Positions 23,138-33,360 of a DNA stretch of 64,000 bases are shown here, one piece after another. Each line of letters starts with the position of its first letter. Position 1 is the first letter of the stretch. The notes beneath the pieces are model-generated. The model made no database searches. It was not told where the DNA came from and saw only the letters and a list, made by a program, of their open reading frames with translations. Source of the DNA: Uranotaenia lowii. Lineage: Eukaryota; Arthropoda; Insecta; Diptera; Culicidae. The DNA is taken from NCBI RefSeq assembly GCF_029784155.1, contig NC_073692.1, positions 234,068,503-234,132,502 of the forward strand. The letters are read 5' to 3'. The translations under genes and the position numbers were made by a program.

Positions 23138-26130
23138 ATGGTCAACTGAACGCTGACAACCGTCACTTTGCCGAATTAGAATCCGCCGTCACTACCTTGC
23201 CTTCATCAGTACCACCTCCTCCTGCAACATCCGCTAACTCATCTTTGCAAAATCGCTCTATCGTTAGCCGTCAATTAACCGTATACTATCAGAATGCAGG
23301 TGGTATGCGTACAAAAACCAATCAATTTCTACTCGCACTGTCCTCATGTGAATACGACATTGTCATGATCACAGAAACTTGGTTGAAAGATGACATAGCA
23401 AGCTCTGAATTGGCTTTGAACTACAGTATTTACCGCAATGATAGAAACTCGAACACAAGCCAGCTGAGACGTGGTGGAGGCGTATTGATTGCAGTAAGGC
23501 ATGGCATCGATGCAGTCTCTGTAGCAGTACCTGAATGTGATCATTTAGAGCAAATCGTTGTGCGAATCAAGGATCAATGCCGTTTCGTCTACTTGTGCTG
23601 CGTTTACTTTAGACCTAATAGCGAAACTACTCTATATTCGTCCCATATGTCAGCAATTGATCGATTAACGAGTTCGGCAACCAGTCATGATATTATCGTC
23701 GTAGCCGGGGATTATAACCTACCGAACTTAAACTGGAGTTTTGACGAGGATACTAATAGTCTCCTGCCGGTAAACGCCTCAACTGAACAGGAGCTGGCTG
23801 TAATTGAGTGCACTATTGCATCTGGTTTAGCTCAGATGTGCTCTCTCGTTAACGCTAATGGCAGAATTCTCGACTTAATATTCTTGAATAGACCAGATCT
23901 TGCAGAAATTGTAAACCCACCACACGCCATTTTAAAAACTGATCGACATCATCACCCTTCAATTTTATTAATTGACAATCCTTACGGAACATGCAGTATG
24001 GAAATAGTTCACCCCGTATCTTGTGAATTAGATTTTATGCACTGTGATACCGATCGTGCGATAGAATCGTTAGCAGAAACAAATTGGATCTCTACTTTTG
24101 CCAATCTGGATATCGACAGTGCTCTCTCCATATTCTATGACCGCCTTTGGGGTATACTTCGTGAGTGCACTCCCCCCAGACGACCAAACCGACATAAGCC
24201 GTTTAAGTTCCCTTGGTGGAACTCAGAACTTCGTAGAAGCCGCAACTTAGTTCGGAAAGCCCGGAATCGTTACTTCAAGGATAAATCTGATCATAACAAG
24301 ACTATCCTATCTGGTTTAGAAGTTGAGTACTCAACCCTGCGAAACACTGCCTTTAAACAATACATTTTAAACATCGAACGCAACGTAAAGCAAGATCCAT
24401 CGAGTTTTTGGAAATTTATGAACAGCCGCCGCCTCAAAAATACGATTCCATTTTCTGTATCGTTTCATGGACGCATCTCGAGTAGCATCAGGGAATCCGC
24501 TGATTTATTTTCGGAATTCTTCAGCAGTGTTTATAGCTCGTCTAATCCTGATTGCGCTGATACCTATTTTGGAACTCTACCGAACTACGACGTCAGGCTC
24601 CCACAACCTCTATTTACCGATCAGGAAGTGTTAAACGTACTCAGTTCGCTCGATCCATCGAAAGGTCCAGGTCCAGATGGCATTCCATCGTCATTGGTTT
24701 CGAGATTAGCTGTATCTCTTGCAACACCGCTTTGTTTAATTTTCAACCGATCAATCTCAGAAGGTGTTTTTCCTAGCCATTGGAAAACCGCTTCTATATC
24801 GCCGATTCATAAGTCTGGGAATGCGCATCGTGTGGAGAACTACCGGCCAATTTCAATCCTCTGCTGTTTTTCAAAGGTGCTTGAAGTTTTGATGTACGAA
24901 AGGCTCTATTCAGCAGCTACTCCGATACTTGCCGAAGTCCAGCACGGTTTTATCCGGAAGAGATCAACGTTGACCAACTTGATGTGCTATGCCAGTGACT
25001 TGCATACTGCAACTGATAAAAAACTGCAAGTGGACTCAATATACGTCGACTTTGCCAAGGCCTTCGACAAAGTACCTCATATGGTCGTGATGGAGAAAAT
25101 AAAACGCTATGGTTTCCCTGAATGGGTAAGCAAATGGTTGCATTCTTACCTGCTTAATCGTCAAGGCTTCGTAAATATCCGTGGAGTTCACTCCACTATG
25201 TTTACTATGCCGTCTGGTGTTCCGCAAGGTAGTCACTTAGGACCGCTTATTTTCGTGATTTTCATAAACGACTTAGCAACCGTCCTTCAATCGCCAAAAC
25301 TACTGTTCGCAGATGATTTGAAAATCTACCGGATCGTTGACTCAAGAGTGGACTGCGCTGCCCTCCAAGAAGACATTAACAGACTTCTCGCATGGTGTGG
25401 AAAACATGGAATGGAAGTAAACGCTGATAAGTGCAAGTGCATCAGCTTTTTAAGAACCAGAAATTCTTTGGTCTTCGATTACGCTTTTGGTGACACTCCG
25501 CTCGAAAGAGTTGTCACAATTAAGGATCTTGGAGTAACCTTTGATCAGAAACTCTCGTTTAATCAGCATATCGCAACAACAACAGCTAAAGCCTTCGCTC
25601 TGTTTGGATTCCTGCGACGAAATACTTTGAGCTTTGAGGACCCATACACTCTCAAGATAGTGTTCTGCTCTTTGGTGCGAAGTGTCTTGGAGTATGCGGC
25701 ACCAGTTTGGGCACCCTACCACTCTGTCCATATCGAACGAATCGAACGAATTCAGAGAAAATTTCTTCGTTATGCGTTGCGTCAACTGCCATGGAGAGAC
25801 CCTGTAAGGCTACCACCCTACCCACAAAGGTGTGCTCTTTTGTCTATACCGTCCCTAGGCCAAAGAAGAACATATTTGCAGCGAATGTTTGTATACGACA
25901 TCCTGACAAACGCTATAGACTGACCACAATTGCTCCAAAGCTTGAGTTTGCACGCCCCAGCCCGCCGTTTGCGTAATCAAACCACCCTTTGGCTACCTAG
26001 AAACAGAACAGTTTTTGGACAAAACCACCCGCTGAATCGATGTTGTCAAGTCTTCAACGATGTTTCACACTTGTTTGACTTCAATGTATCCAAATCAATG
26101 TTTAAATGTGCAATACGTAACGTTCCCTAG
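23134..26130 (+). pseudogene. LINE ORF2: endonuclease plus reverse transcriptase, one in-frame stop
   Basis: From about 23134 the frame encodes an apurinic-type endonuclease (YYQNAGGMRTK near residue 51, ETW 81-83, AGDYNLP 191-197, ILDLIF 245-250) and then a reverse transcriptase (KGPGPDGIPSS 510-520, ENYRPISIL 568-576, YVDFAKAFDKVPH 637-649, SGVPQGSHLGP 694-704, FADDLK 725-730 with the catalytic Asp pair). TGA at 25921-25923 ends it after 929 codons, but the same frame stays open and family-like (APARRLRNQTTLWLP, LFDFNVSK) to the next stop at 26130, so the natural product would be about 998 residues. There is no in-frame ATG at the 5' end; the overlap with the ORF1 stop suggests coupled reinitiation. 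Clade: CR1/Jockey-like by motif. Confidence 0.85.
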
Positions 26131-26222
26131 TTTTAACATAGTTTTAATCTAAACATAAGTTAATTTTAATATTCGGTCTGTATGGCAGCAGTCAAAGACT
26201 TAAATAAATAAAATAAAAAAAT

Positions 26223-26484
26223 AATTCAACCCAGGACTTGGCATCTTTTTTGCCGACCGGGTAACTGTAACACTACTAACGTAATAATATTTATTTTAAC
26301 TATCAGATTTTTTTTATAGAGAAACAAAATGTAGTTTCTTACAGAATCTCAAAAGAATGAATCTCAATATTCAACGCACAAGAAGTTGCAAAAATCCAAT
26401 GCCTATTTAGGGCATCTGTATTCTTGGGTCCTTTTTATACAAGAATTGAACCAAAGAAATTAGATTCGATCCAATAAAAAACTG
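26223..26484. other. Spacer, nothing recognised
   Basis: Short AT-rich spacer between the LINE tail and the next insertion. Confidence 0.4.
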
Positions 26485-26761
26485 GCAAATGCACTCGTGT
26501 TCTATTATGCTTATGCTTATGCTTATGCTTATGATACGTACACAGCCAGATCTTGTCAGCATCCCGGTGAATAGTGAAAATACATTCACTATTCATCTTA
26601 TCAAGGCCGGGCCCACTGTGCAGTATTGGACGCAGAGACGACTGGAACCAGGGGAGGAAGAAACGTGGACAACAGTACCATACGTTCCCATGATTATTTG
26701 ATATTCATTCGTTGGGAGCATAGATGCTAAGATATTTAGCAAATGCACTCGTGTTCTATTA
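26485..26761 (-). mobile_element. SINE-like or 5'-truncated LINE insert with 23-bp target duplication
   Basis: A 23-base direct repeat (GCAAATGCACTCGTGTTCTA plus TTA) at 26485-26507 and 26739-26761 flanks a 231-bp insert. At the insert's plus-strand left edge is a tandem hexamer (TTATGC)n of four to five units, which on the minus strand forms a 3' tail (GCATAA)n. Long target duplication plus simple-repeat tail is the signature of target-primed reverse transcription. The insert body is less AT-rich and has no clear ORF. Confidence 0.8.
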
Positions 26762-26957
26762 ACTATCAAACTGTTTAGAACTGCGTCAAATTGGATCCAA
26801 ATCTCATCAGTTTTGAATCAATGTTTATACCAGCTCTAAAAAAGTTTAGATCAACTCAACTGGTATAATGAATCACCAGTGCGGTTGCTCGGGTCGGAAT
26901 ATGGGTCTAAACCGGCTGTTTGGACCACGGATACAGGTACTCTTAGCAAATATTTGT
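26762..26957. other. Spacer, nothing recognised
   Basis: No gene or repeat structure recognised. Confidence 0.35.
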
Positions 26958-27125
26958 GCCGAAAATACGCTGAAAAGTGTTCTGTACCAAAGATGATATG
27001 ATTTGAAAACCACTACTTTCATAAAGACTCGAGCTCCCAAGCAAAATGATACATTCAAGCGAATCTAGAAACACATTTTTTTTAGGATTTTCATCCTTAT
27101 CCAGTACACTTTTCAGCGCAGTAAT

Positions 27126-27215
27126 AAAAAAAAACAAAGTGAGAATCGAACTCACTGCAACATCTCGTCTCGGCTTGCCAGTGCACCATCTCAGTCGGTT
27201 AGCAAACGAAAGTTT
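27126..27215 (-). ncRNA. tRNA-like Pol III unit (tRNA-derived SINE head or tRNA pseudogene)
   Basis: On the minus strand a box A-like stretch (CTGAGATGGTGCACTGGC) is followed about 35 bases later by a box B-like GAGTTCGATTCTC. The latter forms a perfect T-arm: stem GTGAG/CTCAC around TTCGATT. A T-run of about ten begins four bases after the T-arm, as in a Pol III terminator. The anticodon arm does not fold well, so it is not called a functional tRNA. Around it, a roughly 19-base inverted repeat (CGCTGAAAAGTGT core) lies at about 26959-26978 and 27100-27119. Confidence 0.45.
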
Positions 27216-28746
27216 ATTGTCAAAGCTTTCTGCCACCGCCGATTACTAATAAACGGATTGCATTGGTGGTCTGCCGTTTTGCCTGTGTTTATATTTCATC
27301 CTCCTTTGTCTTTGATGGAAAAGGGATGAGAATGGGAAGGGAATATGGGGGGAATGAAAAACGAGAAGCTGTTTTCTTTTGCCCACCGGTTTACATACGC
27401 ATACACAGCTCATCTTGGCTGGTGATTTTTTGCCGTCGGATGGAAACAAAGCTTGTTTTTTTTAAAGGCCAGTTTACATACACACTCAGTGCTCGGTAAA
27501 TCTGATTGTTTTCATCCTGCTTTGTCTTGTGATAGGATTTGGTATATGTTTTATTTGGTCTTTACAGACATATGCAATGCGGTTGCACTGGGAGGATTAG
27601 ATAGCTTGTTAATGCTTTTCTTCCGTAGAATCTTGTAGCGATAATTCCTCCTTCAAGGAAGTTCATTATTGAAGTAGAATCTGATTTGTGGGTGTAGGTT
27701 TTTGTTAGGTAACATGAAATAAACGCACGAATAAGTAAAAGCAGGAAGCATGCAAAAATGACCAACAAAGCTAAAAATCGAATTACTCGCTATTAAATTC
27801 TTTCACCTCAATCCGGCGGATTACTATAATTCCTATCCACTATACACCGACTATCAACCAGTGACAATCGATCATTTTCCTGTCAAGATATATAATAAAA
27901 CTCCAATCGTTGCAGTGATAGTAAAACTCGGGCTTTTGCATATCTCAACGATGTTTTTTTTCTCGCGCTTCCAATCAGAAGAAATTGCTCTGTCCGGTAG
28001 CTGTCAATTGGTGGCGTAAATCAGATCAATAAACTCACCACGGACAGATCGAATCATGGACAGTAGTTGAAAGCGCAATCGGCCTACCATGGGGATGGGG
28101 TGAAATGTCTATGATTAATTATCCGGTAGATCGAGAGGCGGTGGTCCATGATCTACGACGATCTACAATTATCGGTACCTTTTCGAATGTTTAGCCATTG
28201 ATACTGGAAGAAAGTGATTTTTCCATTGCCTCAAATCCGTCATTCGAAAGTGAAGGTGAAGCGCGCTGTTTTTCAAGTTTGAATATTTGATGTGAATTAC
28301 AATGTGACTTTAAGTACCGCATCACGACGCAACACTTTTCAGGAAACTGTCAAATTCGCACGTCACCATAAATCGTACCGAACGACTAACAACTGTCAGT
28401 TCGTGTGCTTGTAAAAGTTGGGTGAGAGAAAAAAGTCACGTGCTCTATCGTTTGGCACCAGAAGACAGAAGAGTGCAAGTTGCAGTTCAAAAACGCGACC
28501 AAACTGTCCAATACTCCAAGCCATGTGCCCAGAGGTCTAAACGAAGGTTCAGTTTTCTTTTTTTTTCTCCCCATACACTTTCAAATGCGCTCATTAATTT
28601 TCTATTAGTATGATTATCGCACCTTCGCATCAATTCTGCTGGCCAATTGCAATTGCTGCCGGGTGCAATATTTACAACACTTGGATCTTTTTCTTCGACT
28701 GTGGCGAGACCCTCACGAGATAGCTAGATGCCAATAGGCAGTTAAA
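27216..28746. other. Unique-looking DNA, possible 5' flank of a host exon
   Basis: Moderately GC-rich in places (27960-28740). Short ORFs only. It leads directly into the possible first coding exon at 28747. Confidence 0.35.
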
Positions 28747-28809
28747 ATGTCGTCCAAGCGGCCAGAGGGAAATGGCAATTGCTCAATGGCTGCCAGGACG
28801 ATTGGAGGC
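28747..28809 (+). CDS. Possible first coding exon of an unidentified host gene
   Basis: ATG 28747 sits in a good insect context (GTTAAAATGTC, purine at -3), with an in-frame TAG four codons upstream that would fix the start. It reads MSSKRPEGNGNCSMAARTIG plus G, 21 codons, and is followed at once by GTAAGTATAA, a textbook 5' splice site, leaving phase 0. The local sequence is GC-richer than the flanks. I do not recognise the protein, and no matching phase-0 downstream exon was found in the window. It could be a chance combination; the start, donor and composition together make it worth recording. Confidence 0.35.
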
Positions 28810-29454
28810 GTAAGTATAATTAAACACTATAAGCACGTCACCAACTGTTTAGTGAATGGATTATTGAAATTGTGGGCTGCAGCGAGAAAAATTGAATAGA
28901 TAAATTCAGGAAACCAGGAAAGCATTATCCAGAACCATTTCCTTTATATAAGATGGAAAATTATGCAACTGTGAAAAGCTGCTCCAAAATTCACATTTTT
29001 CTAGAATCATAGACTTATTAAACTTTATGCGGCATAAAATAAAGGACTTAAGAAAACCTTTTTGATTGTGTTACAAGTAAACATAAAAAATAAAATTTGA
29101 AATATCTAAGAGTTTCTCAATCCTCTCTGTTTAATGAGGTATTCCTGAAACAGGTTCAGATTTGAAAGAATAATGGATGTATATCCAACAGGGTTACAAA
29201 TTATGTTCAGTTGGAGTTCAGAGAAGTGTGTTTAATTTCTTTGTGTGATTAGTCGGCAACATCAGATGGGCAACATCGAGCTCGAAACCGGTCGACAAAA
29301 AAGATAATTTTGAATCCTTTTTCCGTTTTGTAAGAACGTTAAGTGTCGTGTCCTGCCGTTGGGTAGAAGTTAATTAAAAATTGGGTGGATTTAGTTCATA
29401 TTGCATTGTTTACATCCTGCAGGTTTTAAAGTCCTGTGATCAAACCTCGTGGAA
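28810..29454. other. No gene recognised
   Basis: AT-rich; would be the start of an intron if the exon at 28747 is real. It also includes the 5' flank of the next transposase; its terminal repeat was not identified. Confidence 0.4.
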
Positions 29455-30398
29455 ATGGAGTCGAAAGAACAGCTCGTGCGTGATAAAATCTTGCGCATTC
29501 ATCGCGAGAACAAAGATCTCTCGCTTCGTTCCATCGCTAAAACGTGGGGGATCGCGAATTCAACGGTGTCGCGTGTGATTAAGCGGTTCGAGGAACGATT
29601 GATCACCGATCGTAAGCCCAGAAGTGAAGAAAAATATACAACACCATAAATCACAACCGCGTAGATGGGGCCTTCAACCGAGACCCGAACGCTTCCGTGG
29701 GATGTGGCTTAGAAGCTGCACCTAAGCCAAAGTTTTGTCCAGAAGGCCAAAACTAAGGCCGAGATTCGAACGTTCAAGGTACAAAAGGCCTAATCGCGAC
29801 GAGAAGCAGAACAAGTCCGCCAAAAGTTGTGCCAGGAAGTTGCACCTCAACATGCTGACGAAAGATGAATGCTGCATCATGGACGACGAAACATATGTGA
29901 AGGCCGACTTCTAACAGATCCCTGGCAACCTGTTTTTCACGGCCAAGGATAAGTTCAGCGTTCCGTAACATGTCCGCACTCAGAAGATGTCCAAATTTGC
30001 GAAGAAATTCCCGGTTTGGTAAGCCACCTTTCGTGACCCAGGACACGATGAACGGACAGGTGTTCACGAAAGAGTGCCTCCAGAAGCGGCTGTTTCCTCT
30101 CCTGAAGGCTCACAACATCCCAACAATCTTTTGGCCGGATTTGGCCTCATGTCACTACTCCAAGGACGTACTGAAGTGGTATGCAGACAATAAGGGCAAT
30201 TTCGTGCCGAAAATGTTCAACCCTCTCAACACTCCGGAGCTCTGGTCCATCGAGAAGTACTGGGCGATTATGAAGACAGTCGAGGAACTGAAAAAAGTAT
30301 GGGTCAAAATGCAAAAAACGGTTTATTCACAGGTTGTGCAAAACCTTATGGCCGGGGTTAAGGCCAAGGTGCGGCATTTGCGTATGGACTGTAAATAA
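29455..30398 (+). pseudogene. ITmD37E transposase pseudogene (third copy)
   Basis: ATG 29455 (MESKEQLVRDKILRIHREN) opens a helix-turn-helix region (IANSTVSRVIKRFEERL). After 29649 the frame breaks. MDDETYVKADF near 29880 holds the first catalytic Asp and is followed directly by an in-frame stop. The C-terminal frame at 29970-30398 keeps FWPDLASCHYS (second Asp) and, exactly 37 residues later, the Glu of NTPELWSIEKYWA, so the DD37E triad is recognisable. Several frameshifts and stops make it inactive. Terminal inverted repeats were not found, but a perfect hairpin begins 37 bases after the stop. Confidence 0.9.
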
Positions 30399-30434
30399 AA
30401 TATGAGTAAAATGGTAAAATGAAGTACAATAGTT

Positions 30435-30482
30435 ATCCGATTACATTAATTTTCAGGGATTGAAAAATTAATGTAATCGGAT
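30435..30482. repeat. Perfect hairpin, 19-bp arms, 10-base loop
   Basis: ATCCGATTACATTAATTTT at 30435-30453 is complemented by 30464-30482. It lies just 3' of the transposase pseudogene and may be part of its terminal region. Confidence 0.85.
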
Positions 30483-30939
30483 GAAAACTCGAATTCTGCG
30501 AATCAATTTTGTGTGTAGCAATTTCATCGTGGAAACCCTTTAAAAACAGCGAAAACCAAAGTTTTCGTTTTGAAAATTGTTGTTTTTTTACAGGAGCAGA
30601 ATATTGGCAAATCATTAAATTTTATACAAAATAAACTAGAAAATACATACATTAATATGCTAAGGACTTTGCCACGAGCAGACATATATGATACAGGATT
30701 CAACCGCTGGAATTTGTTTGAAATAGGGGTTTTTATAAGTTTTGTCGTCCATCAGAAATCACCTGTCTGATGGCCTTGGTACCGGTTTCACAGCTTACGA
30801 ACTCTAGAACTAGCAAAAATTTGTTTTCTGAGGATGTGTTTAAGTCGTCAGAGCTAGGTAACACTTTCATTTTATCGGAGAAAAAATTTTGGAACCTTTC
30901 AGCGAACTACACATAATTTTTCGCTTATTAAAAATCAGA
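30483..30939. other. Spacer, nothing recognised
   Basis: No gene seen. The short ORF at 30570-30770 includes pieces resembling a diverged transposase frame (FVVHQ) but nothing that can be defended. Confidence 0.3.
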
Positions 30940-31370
30940 GGTCGGCATTAAAACGCTATTCGCTAGTTAGTCCGCTACATTTTTTACATTAATATTTATT
31001 TTTTAACTTTTTTCTGGAGAACTTACGGCTCAAAAAACTCCATTACTTTATAGAAAATAACATTTATCAGCATTCCTGCTTGAATAATTGCACCTAGTAG
31101 AGTTTGTTTATCCTTTTTTTTAACTGAAATCACGTAAGAAAATAAATTTGTCAACAAAAAAGTAGCGGACTAATTAGCGATTAGCGATTTAACGCCAGAC
31201 ACTAGAAAAAAGCGTGTATCAGCATTCTTTCTTCACTGATTACTTGTGATGACGTTTGTCTATCTGCTGGTACAAAAGTTTGGTGGAAAAATAAATGAAA
31301 ACGATATTTATCTAACAAAAACGAAGCAGACAAATTAGCGATTAGCGCTTTAATGCCGAACACTGTTAAA
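30940..31370. mobile_element. MITE with duplicated right terminus
   Basis: The left end at about 30940-30978 (GTCGGCATTAAAACGCTATT then AGTCCGCTAC) is inverted at about 31162-31200 (GTAGCGGAC... TTAACGCCAGAC). A second copy of the right end (TTAGCGATTAGCGCTTTAAT) lies at 31335-31370, about 170 bases further on, with similar sequence before each (TATCAGCATTC). This fits a MITE whose right end was tandemly duplicated. No ORF. Confidence 0.5.
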
Positions 31371-32399
31371 AATTGATAATTCTGATATGAGACTTAACTT
31401 TCCTGATGACCCTTAACCGTAGTTACCGATTGTTTGCTTCACTCCAATGCTTGGTTTGAGCCTTTTGGACATTTTTGACAGTGTTTGCATACTTTTCTTC
31501 TACTCACACACAGTCATTTTTTGAATATTCAACGGTTTTGTCAGCTTTCAATTTGAAATGACAACTTTTATTTTTTCTTTTTCTCTTACATCGCAAATAT
31601 CTCAAAAACGAGTAAATTTTTTTATTTTGACAAAAATTGATCGGATAGTACTTTTCACAGGCACCAAAATTTGTGTGTCTGATTACCAGTAATCGAGATA
31701 TTAACAAAAGAAAGTGTCCCATTTCTAAAAGAACTAAGCTGTATGTAGTGTAATCGAAAGTTAACCAACCAATGATGACGTTTATATGCAATTTACCTTT
31801 TATAATACGAAAAAAAACACTATAGGTACAAGTGCAAAGTTTAGGCAATCCTTTTCGACCTGCTAGGTGAAAATTTTCCATGACTGTCATTGGTTTTACT
31901 TCCTGATCAGACTTGAAGGCCTAAATCAAAGCATCAATAGCAAATTTAAAGCACGATTAGGTGTTGATTTTCCAGTAACAACTCAATTAGGCATAACTAA
32001 GGTTTCATCTATGGTTAAAAAAATGTGATCAAAATAAAAGCATAATTTTTGTATCTATTTAGTATCAATTTTTTCTGCGACGCAAGATCAAGATGTTTGA
32101 ATTTAAATTAAACTGGAAGAAAATGATGCCAAATTTTGCAATCACTCCTTTTAGGCTAAATTTGGTGTCGTTTGCCAGAATAAAAGTGAATAGTGCCAGA
32201 ATATTTGCGGATGGCACATTCTTGCTAAATTTTCGTTTCATTGAAAGTATTTTGATACCTCGTTATGCCAGCCTTTTTTGAAAAAAAAATTGAAAGCATA
32301 ACGATGCCATATACTAAGCTAATTCTGAACCAAAAAGTGGCATCACTTTTCACTTGAAAATCTTTTCCAAAGGGTGGTTAACCGAGGTATCATGAAGAT
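31371..32399. other. No gene recognised
   Basis: AT-rich. A 128-codon minus-strand ORF at 31504-31890 has no recognisable motif or composition of a real protein. Confidence 0.35.
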
Positions 32400-32870
32400 A
32401 TAAGTATAACCTGCACAAGACATGAATGAGGTATCTGTATATAACGAGAGGCCTCGACCCGCTTCCTGTCTCTAGCGGATGGCTTAAGCGCCACTTCCTG
32501 AAGGAAGACCATCCACCCTTTCTTGTTTTGCCCAGCTGATGAGACTCGGTCGTGAGTTCCTTTTCGGTTCCCTATTTGGGAAAGAAGCGGAGAGGAATCT
32601 GTAAAGGATCTCGTACTTCGACTCTTGCGAGCCGCCCCGAGAACGAGAAATACCCAGAGCGATTTGTGAAAGGGGGGTTGACCGTTGTTCGATGCAAAAT
32701 GAGTCAGGGATCCAAATCGTCGGGCGAGCTCCCACCCTTGTACGGTAAGAACGAGAAAGATCGTGATTGGATTCGCGGCCAATCTCCGCAGTAAAAGCGA
32801 TCGGAAGCAATTATAGGAAACCGCGAACAAGGTGCATTCCCCCTCCCCAATATCCAATTAGAAAATCATT
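32400..32870. other. GC-rich island of unknown origin
   Basis: About half G+C by eye in a background near one-third, with abrupt edges. Overlapping open frames run on both strands (minus 32390-32857, 155 codons; minus 32484-32810, 108 codons; plus 32552-32794, 80 codons), so none can be chosen by openness alone. No domain recognised. Its composition differs from every transposon in the window. Candidates are a host exon block, a captured foreign fragment or organellar-type DNA; I cannot tell which. Confidence 0.4.
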
Positions 32871-33288
32871 TAGAGCTCAAGATTATTTTACGTGCTATGC
32901 ATACAAAACTCCTTTTATTTGTCGCAATTGTAGTGTTCGTTTACATATTTGTGCTTGGACCAAACTGTGTCCGTTTACCCTAGTGGAGCTTTCGGCTTTC
33001 TGTTGGTAGGTGTATGGAGGTGCGTGGTGTTTAGTGACTATTCGTTTGTAGTGTTTACATTTACAGTTTTCCGTCTACCGTGGAATTTCCATTCGTGGGC
33101 GGAAAGTGGCTACTTTAACGGCTCGCCAGTCCGACCCAATTCGACAATCCGGCAGAATAAACGTCGCGGATTAATCTTCCAGCACGCGCAACATAAATTG
33201 GTCAAAGTTGCGGGCCGTGTATGAAAGGTGTATACAATCGATCGATAGTACAAAGTGTTGCGCAATATATGAGTACTCACGTTTCGCT
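32871..33288. other. Unique-looking DNA, no gene recognised
   Basis: Moderately GC-rich, with short ORFs only. Confidence 0.35.
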
Positions 33289-33360
33289 ATAGCATTGGCG
33301 GGGTTTAAAATCCCAGATAAAAAAAAAAAAAAAAAAAAAAAAATAGCATTGGCGGGGTTT
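33289..33360 (+). mobile_element. 36-bp A-tailed retro-insertion with 18-bp target duplication
   Basis: ATAGCATTGGCGGGGTTT occurs at 33289-33306 and again at 33343-33360. Between them lie only AAAATCCCAGAT and a run of about 24 A. This is the structure left when target-primed reverse transcription copies little more than a poly(A) tail. Confidence 0.85.

Larger units (their letters stand above)
22273..26222 (+). mobile_element. Near-complete CR1/Jockey-like LINE
   Basis: Two overlapping frames (ORF1, ORF2) are followed by about 90 bases of 3' UTR and a short simple-sequence tail (AAATAAATAAAATAAAA) ending near 26215. ORF1 starts within about 15 bases of the junction with the minus-strand L1-like element, so the 5' UTR is missing or minimal. 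No target duplication could be confirmed, and the L1-like element was not seen to resume beyond 26222. Confidence 0.75.

Noticed and set aside
26223..26330. Continuation of the L1-like LINE beyond the CR1-like element
   Set aside because: A few residues resemble the region before the RT, but there is no convincing alignment, so a clean insertion of one LINE into the other is not claimed.
26489..26701. ORF with Met-Leu repeats
   Set aside because: Arises from the hexamer tail of the SINE-like insert.
31504..31890. 128-codon minus-strand ORF
   Set aside because: Lys/Phe/Ser-rich translation of AT-rich DNA with no recognised domain.
32400..32870. Assignment of the GC-rich island to plant organelle DNA
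   Set aside because: The impression came from texture only; no gene could be identified, so it is left unassigned.
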